Origin: Gordonia neofelifaecis NRRL B-59395 | Lineage (GTDB): Bacteria; Actinomycetota; Actinomycetes; Mycobacteriales; Mycobacteriaceae | DNA length: 64,000 bases | Direction of reading: 5' to 3' | NCBI RefSeq assembly: GCF_000192435.1 | Contig: NZ_AEUD01000001.1 | Location: forward strand, 310,001 to 374,000 | Part shown: positions 60,657 to 64,000 of the stretch, piece after piece | Numbering within the stretch: the first letter of the stretch is position 1 | Layout of the letters: every line of letters starts with the position of its first letter | Made by a program: the position numbers and the translations under genes | Notes under the pieces: model-generated | Told to the model about the DNA's origin: nothing | What the model saw: the letters and a program-made list of their open reading frames with translations, nothing else | The model's database searches: none

Positions 60657-62753
60657 GTGGAGACCAACAAGCGCACACCACAGGAACTGTTCATCCAGCC
60701 TCAGCACTTCGTGATTCCGCTGTTTCAGCGAGGGTATGTGTGGAAGCAGGAAGAGCAGTGGGAACCACTGTGGAAGGACGTCTGTCGAGTCGCCGACTTC
60801 CACCTGGCAGAGCCGGGCCGAGTCGTCCAGCACTTCCTCGGCGCTGTCGTGCTGCAGGGAAGTGAATCGCGGAGCTACACGATGCCGATGTGGAACGTCA
60901 TCGACGGACAGCAGCGGCTCACCACGTTGCAGATCATGATGGATGCAGTCAGTGCCGCCATCATGCGGGACGGCACCGATCGCTATGGTCGCCGTCTCGA
61001 GGCGTTGACGCACAACTCTCCTGACTACGTGCCAGTGGGCGAGAGCCGACTCAAGCTGCGCCACCTCAACAATGATCGCGCCGCATTCGACGAGGTGATG
61101 GATGCCGAGCCGCCGGTCGACTATCCCGCATTGGTTGCCGGCGATTCACTGATCGTTCGCGCACACCAGTTCTTCACTACGGCCGCCGCGCAGTGGCTTG
61201 GAGACGTTGACGACGACAGATTCGTAGACAGGGCGGAGGCTCTGGCGACGGTGCTGCAATCCGATCTTCAGCTGGTCACCATCGAACTCGCGGCCGCAGA
61301 GGACTCGCAAGAGATCTTCGAGACGCTGAACGCCCGTGGCACCCCGCTCACCGCGGCCGATCTCGTCCGCAACTTCGTTTTCCAGCGGATCGAGGCCGAG
61401 GGCGGAGACGCCGAAGAGGTGTACAAGGAGGTCTGGCCCTTCGAGACCAAGTTCTGGGCGGCGGAAGTCAGTATCGGACGCTACCTCGCGAGCAGGAGCT
61501 CGGTGTTCATCAATCAGTGGCTGATGGCGCGGACCGGCGAGGATGTCCGCCTCCAGGCGACCTTCACGCGATTCAAGAGCTACGTCGCACATCTCCCCGA
61601 CAGTAGGGTCGGGGAGTTGCTCCCCGTGATCAAACAGCAGGCGGACGCGTACGAAGGGTGGACGAATGCTGCGAGCCGTGCGGAGGGTTCCCTGGATCGG
61701 ACCGAGCTGGCCGTTTATCGAATGAAGGCCGCCGGATCGGAGGTGCTCAAGCCCCTCCTCATATGGCTGCACGAGCCCGCTCGTCAGCTGCCATCGTCGG
61801 TCATCGACCAAGTTGTGGGGGTATGCGAGAGCTGGGTCCAACGTCGCCAGCTTCTTCGGCTGACGAACACCGACATCGGTCGCGTCGTCGCCGATCTCAT
61901 GCGTGTCAATACAGCGACGCCGGCAGACGAACTGGTGAAGCGTGTCACGGAGTACCTCTCGAGGTTGAACTTCACCAGCAGCTACTGGCCGGGGGACGCG
62001 GAGGTCCGAAGCACGTTGGTGTCGGAGAACGTCTACCGGCGGTTCCCGAGGCCACGTCTGCGGTCGCTTCTTGAAGCGATCGAGAACGAGTACCGGGCCG
62101 AGACCGGTCAACCTCAAGTGCCGCGCAGTGGCCTTCCGATCGAGCACATCCTGCCTCAGAAGTGGGAGGAGAACTGGCCCGTAGGCGACGATGCCGCGGC
62201 GCTCAGACGCCAGGACCATGTGCATCGCCTCGGAAATCTGACGTTGTTGACCCAGAAGCTCAACTCAAAGGTGTCGAACTCACCGTGGCCGATCAAGCGC
62301 TCGGCGTTGCTCCAGAACAACACCCTCACGCTCACCGGCAGACTCATTGAGTCGACGAGTGGCGCCGAATGGGACGAGGAGATGATCGACCAGCGGACTG
62401 AATCGATGATCGACACCTTGTTGACCGTGTGGCCGGTGCCGGATGGTCATACGGGCACGGTGCTCGACCCGCAATCTAAACCACAGGAGTGGGTGGAGCT
62501 CAAGCATCTGATCGACGCCGGCTTGCTGGCCCCGGGGGAGGTCGTCCAGCCAGTTTCACAAGACTTGGCGGGAACCCGGGCAATCGTGACGGCGCACGGA
62601 ACGCTTGCACTCGACGGGCGTGAGTTCAGCACGCCCTCTGGCGCCGGTCACCACGTGCGGAAGCGTGCCACCAACGGGTGGCATTTCTGGGTCCTCGACG
62701 ACGGACGGAAGCTCAACGACCTGCGAGCGGACTTCCTCGCTTCGAAAGGATAG
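60657..62753 (+). CDS. DUF262-DUF1524 nuclease with C-terminal RAMA domain
   Basis: A 698-residue protein. DUF262 has FQRGYVWK (24-31) and the nucleotide-binding IDGQQRLTTL (82-91), as in GmrS/SspE/BrxU. DUF1524 carries the HNH motif LPIEHILPQKWEENWP and HRLGNLTLLTQKLNSKVSNS. The C-terminal ~60 residues are a RAMA domain (GTLALDGREFSTPSGAGHHV and NGWHFWVLDDGRKLNDLRAD). Such proteins cleave modified DNA or depend on host modification. GTG 60657 is chosen (a CATGAT element lies 5 bases upstream); a longer in-frame start at ATG 60576 is possible. It stands 130 bases after the operon and may be independent. Confidence 0.85.
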   Translation: METNKRTPQELFIQPQHFVIPLFQRGYVWKQEEQWEPLWKDVCRVADFHLAEPGRVVQHFLGAVVLQGSESRSYTMPMWNVIDGQQRLTTLQIMMDAVSAAIMRDGTDRYGRRLEALTHNSPDYVPVGESRLKLRHLNNDRAAFDEVMDAEPPVDYPALVAGDSLIVRAHQFFTTAAAQWLGDVDDDRFVDRAEALATVLQSDLQLVTIELAAAEDSQEIFETLNARGTPLTAADLVRNFVFQRIEAEGGDAEEVYKEVWPFETKFWAAEVSIGRYLASRSSVFINQWLMARTGEDVRLQATFTRFKSYVAHLPDSRVGELLPVIKQQADAYEGWTNAASRAEGSLDRTELAVYRMKAAGSEVLKPLLIWLHEPARQLPSSVIDQVVGVCESWVQRRQLLRLTNTDIGRVVADLMRVNTATPADELVKRVTEYLSRLNFTSSYWPGDAEVRSTLVSENVYRRFPRPRLRSLLEAIENEYRAETGQPQVPRSGLPIEHILPQKWEENWPVGDDAAALRRQDHVHRLGNLTLLTQKLNSKVSNSPWPIKRSALLQNNTLTLTGRLIESTSGAEWDEEMIDQRTESMIDTLLTVWPVPDGHTGTVLDPQSKPQEWVELKHLIDAGLLAPGEVVQPVSQDLAGTRAIVTAHGTLALDGREFSTPSGAGHHVRKRATNGWHFWVLDDGRKLNDLRADFLASKG

Positions 62754-62792
62754 CCTCCGCCGTTACGTCGGGGTCTGTACGCAGGCCAGTCC

Positions 62793-63923
62793 CTACCCCT
62801 GCAGCCGCTTCAGCGCAGCACTCAACCGCTCAACGGTCCCATCCACATCCATCAGCTTGTCCACGCCGAACAGGCCGATGCGCAGCGATGAGTAGTCCTC
62901 GCCCTCGCCGCACTGCAGCGGGACGCCGGCGGCGATCTGCAGACCGACCTCCTTGAACGCGGCGCCGGTCTTGCGGGTGGCGTCGTCGGTGAAGGCGACG
63001 ACCACCGTCGCGGCATCGAAGCCCTCGGCGGCGACCGACGGCATGCCGTGTGCGGCGAGCAACTCGCGGACGCGGGTACCCAGCTCGATCTGGCGCTTGC
63101 GCAGTTCTTCGACGCCGAGGTCGACGGTCTTCTGCATGAGCTCGACGTTGTGCGCAAGCGAGTCGGTGGGCATCGTCGCGTGGTACGGCGCCTGGCCGTC
63201 GACGTACGAGTCGCTGATCGACAGCCACTTGCGCAGGTCCATCGCGAAGCTGGTGGACGTCGAGTTGAGGACGGCGTCGCGGCCGCGCTCCCGCAGCATC
63301 ACGTAGCCGGCGCACGGGGTGCCGCTCCAGCCCTTCTGAGGGGCGGTGAGGAGGACGTCGACGTCGATCGCCTCCATGTCGACCCACAGCGCGCCGGATG
63401 CAACGCAATCGAGGACGAACAGTCCACCGACCTCGTGGACTGCGGTGGCGAGAGTCGTCAGGTAGTCGTCGGGCAGCACGATGCCGGACGCGGTCTCGAC
63501 GTGGGGCGCGAAGACGATCTCCGGGCGCTGCTCGCGGATCGCGGCGACGACCTCGTCGATCGGTGCCGGGGCCCACGCGGTCTGGTGCGCGTCGCTCGTC
63601 GGACGAGCCATGCACACGGTCACCTGATCGGTGATGCCGCCGGCCTCGAGGATCTGCGACCACCGGAAGGAGAACAGGCCGTTGCGCACGACGAGCGCAC
63701 GACGACCGGTCGCCAGCTGACGGGCGACGGCCTCCATGCCGTAGGTGCCGCCGCCAGGCACGACAGCGACGCTGCCTGCCTGGTAGGTGGTGCGCAGGAT
63801 GCCGAGAAGATCCTGCATGACGCCGATGAACCGCTTGGACATGTGGTTCAGGGAGCGGTCGGTGAACACCACCGAGTACTCGAGCAGGCCGTCCGGATCG
63901 ATGTCGTCATGAGGAAGAGTCAC
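62793..63923 (-). CDS. Class V aminotransferase (alanine-glyoxylate-type)
   Basis: A 376-residue PLP enzyme. VVPGGGTYGMEAVARQLATG and VLDCVASGALWVDMEAIDVD precede LLTAPQKGWSGTPCAGYVML, where Lys is the PLP-binding residue. The architecture is that of alanine-glyoxylate or 2-aminoethylphosphonate-type aminotransferases. It uses an alpha-keto acid acceptor; the donor is unknown. GTG 63923 has GGACGG just upstream. Core-like GC content resumes here, marking the right border of the island. Confidence 0.85.
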   Translation of the reverse strand: MTLPHDDIDPDGLLEYSVVFTDRSLNHMSKRFIGVMQDLLGILRTTYQAGSVAVVPGGGTYGMEAVARQLATGRRALVVRNGLFSFRWSQILEAGGITDQVTVCMARPTSDAHQTAWAPAPIDEVVAAIREQRPEIVFAPHVETASGIVLPDDYLTTLATAVHEVGGLFVLDCVASGALWVDMEAIDVDVLLTAPQKGWSGTPCAGYVMLRERGRDAVLNSTSTSFAMDLRKWLSISDSYVDGQAPYHATMPTDSLAHNVELMQKTVDLGVEELRKRQIELGTRVRELLAAHGMPSVAAEGFDAATVVVAFTDDATRKTGAAFKEVGLQIAAGVPLQCGEGEDYSSLRIGLFGVDKLMDVDGTVERLSAALKRLQG

Positions 63924-63935
63924 CCGTCCAGGGTC

Positions 63936-64000
63936 TCATGTCGTGGTCGTTCGCACGTAGTCGGCCTGGAGCGATCGCAGCTGGGCGAGGGTTCGCCACC
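63936..64000 (-). CDS. 3' end of an unidentified gene (partial)
   Basis: Reading on the minus strand from the right edge gives TLAQLRSLQADYVRTTTT and a TGA at 63938-63936, 12 bases upstream of the aminotransferase GTG. The peptide is plausible as a helical C-terminus, but 20 residues are too few to identify it. Confidence 0.35.
   Translation of the reverse strand, partial: WRTLAQLRSLQADYVRTTTT

Noticed and set aside
54214-62753. Assignment to BREX, DISARM, Dnd/Ssp or Wadjet
   Set aside because: Hallmarks are missing: no PglZ, DNA methylase, cysteine desulfurase or DndC-like gene, no JetABD set.

Overview
The window is high-G+C chromosomal DNA of a mycolic-acid-type actinobacterium, most like Gordonia or a close relative (my judgement from gene content and order; not searched). 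The block hemW - hrcA - dnaJ - rsmE - phoH - ybeY - corC-type - era - recO - uppS - (smtB, zur) - glyS - dgt matches the mycobacterial Rv2388c-to-Rv2344c neighbourhood. A WS/DGAT acyltransferase, a mycofactocin-coupled SDR, KstR-type operators, many GTG starts and many leaderless TAnnnT promoters fit the same group.

Layout. 1-5,100: a minus-strand sulfate assimilation operon (nirA, cysH, cysD, cysN, sirohydrochlorin chelatase) preceded by a 29-residue cysteine leader ORF with hairpin and anti-SD elements. 5,100-18,430: mostly plus-strand housekeeping genes. 18,490-24,430: stress and metal regulators, a doubly frameshifted AbiEi/DUF559-type gene, glyS and small proteins. 24,440-34,220: metabolic and membrane genes, including two convergent lipid-type genes that each carry a KstR-like operator. 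34,300-49,040: a SNF2 helicase, an acyl-CoA ligase, a permuted lipoate ligase, small stress proteins, and a two-component system whose response regulator is frameshifted by an imperfect duplication. 49,032-50,606: a Tat-exported multicopper oxidase.

50,764-62,753 is an accessory defence-like island, bounded on the left by a decayed IS3-type transposase. It holds an EVE-like/HNH nuclease, a DUF2075 helicase with an N-terminal PD-(D/E)xK domain and a hairpin over its ribosome-binding site, then a compact plus-strand set: a RAMA-like protein, a two-winged-helix protein, an XPB-like SF2 helicase ending in a sigma-70 region-4-like helix-turn-helix, a zinc-hook Rad50-like ATPase, a small HEPN-like protein, and a DUF262-DUF1524-RAMA protein. 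Readers of modified DNA (EVE, RAMA, DUF262) recur. I do not recognise the 54,214-60,526 combination as a named system; it is the best candidate here for something undescribed. The core begins again with a class V aminotransferase at 62,793.

A second novelty is a dispersed palindrome found three times (14,665; 20,179; 29,808), with identical spacing GTCCCC-N14-TGGAC-N5-GTCCR-N14-GGGGAC, always between genes. No rRNA, tRNA or CRISPR array was seen.
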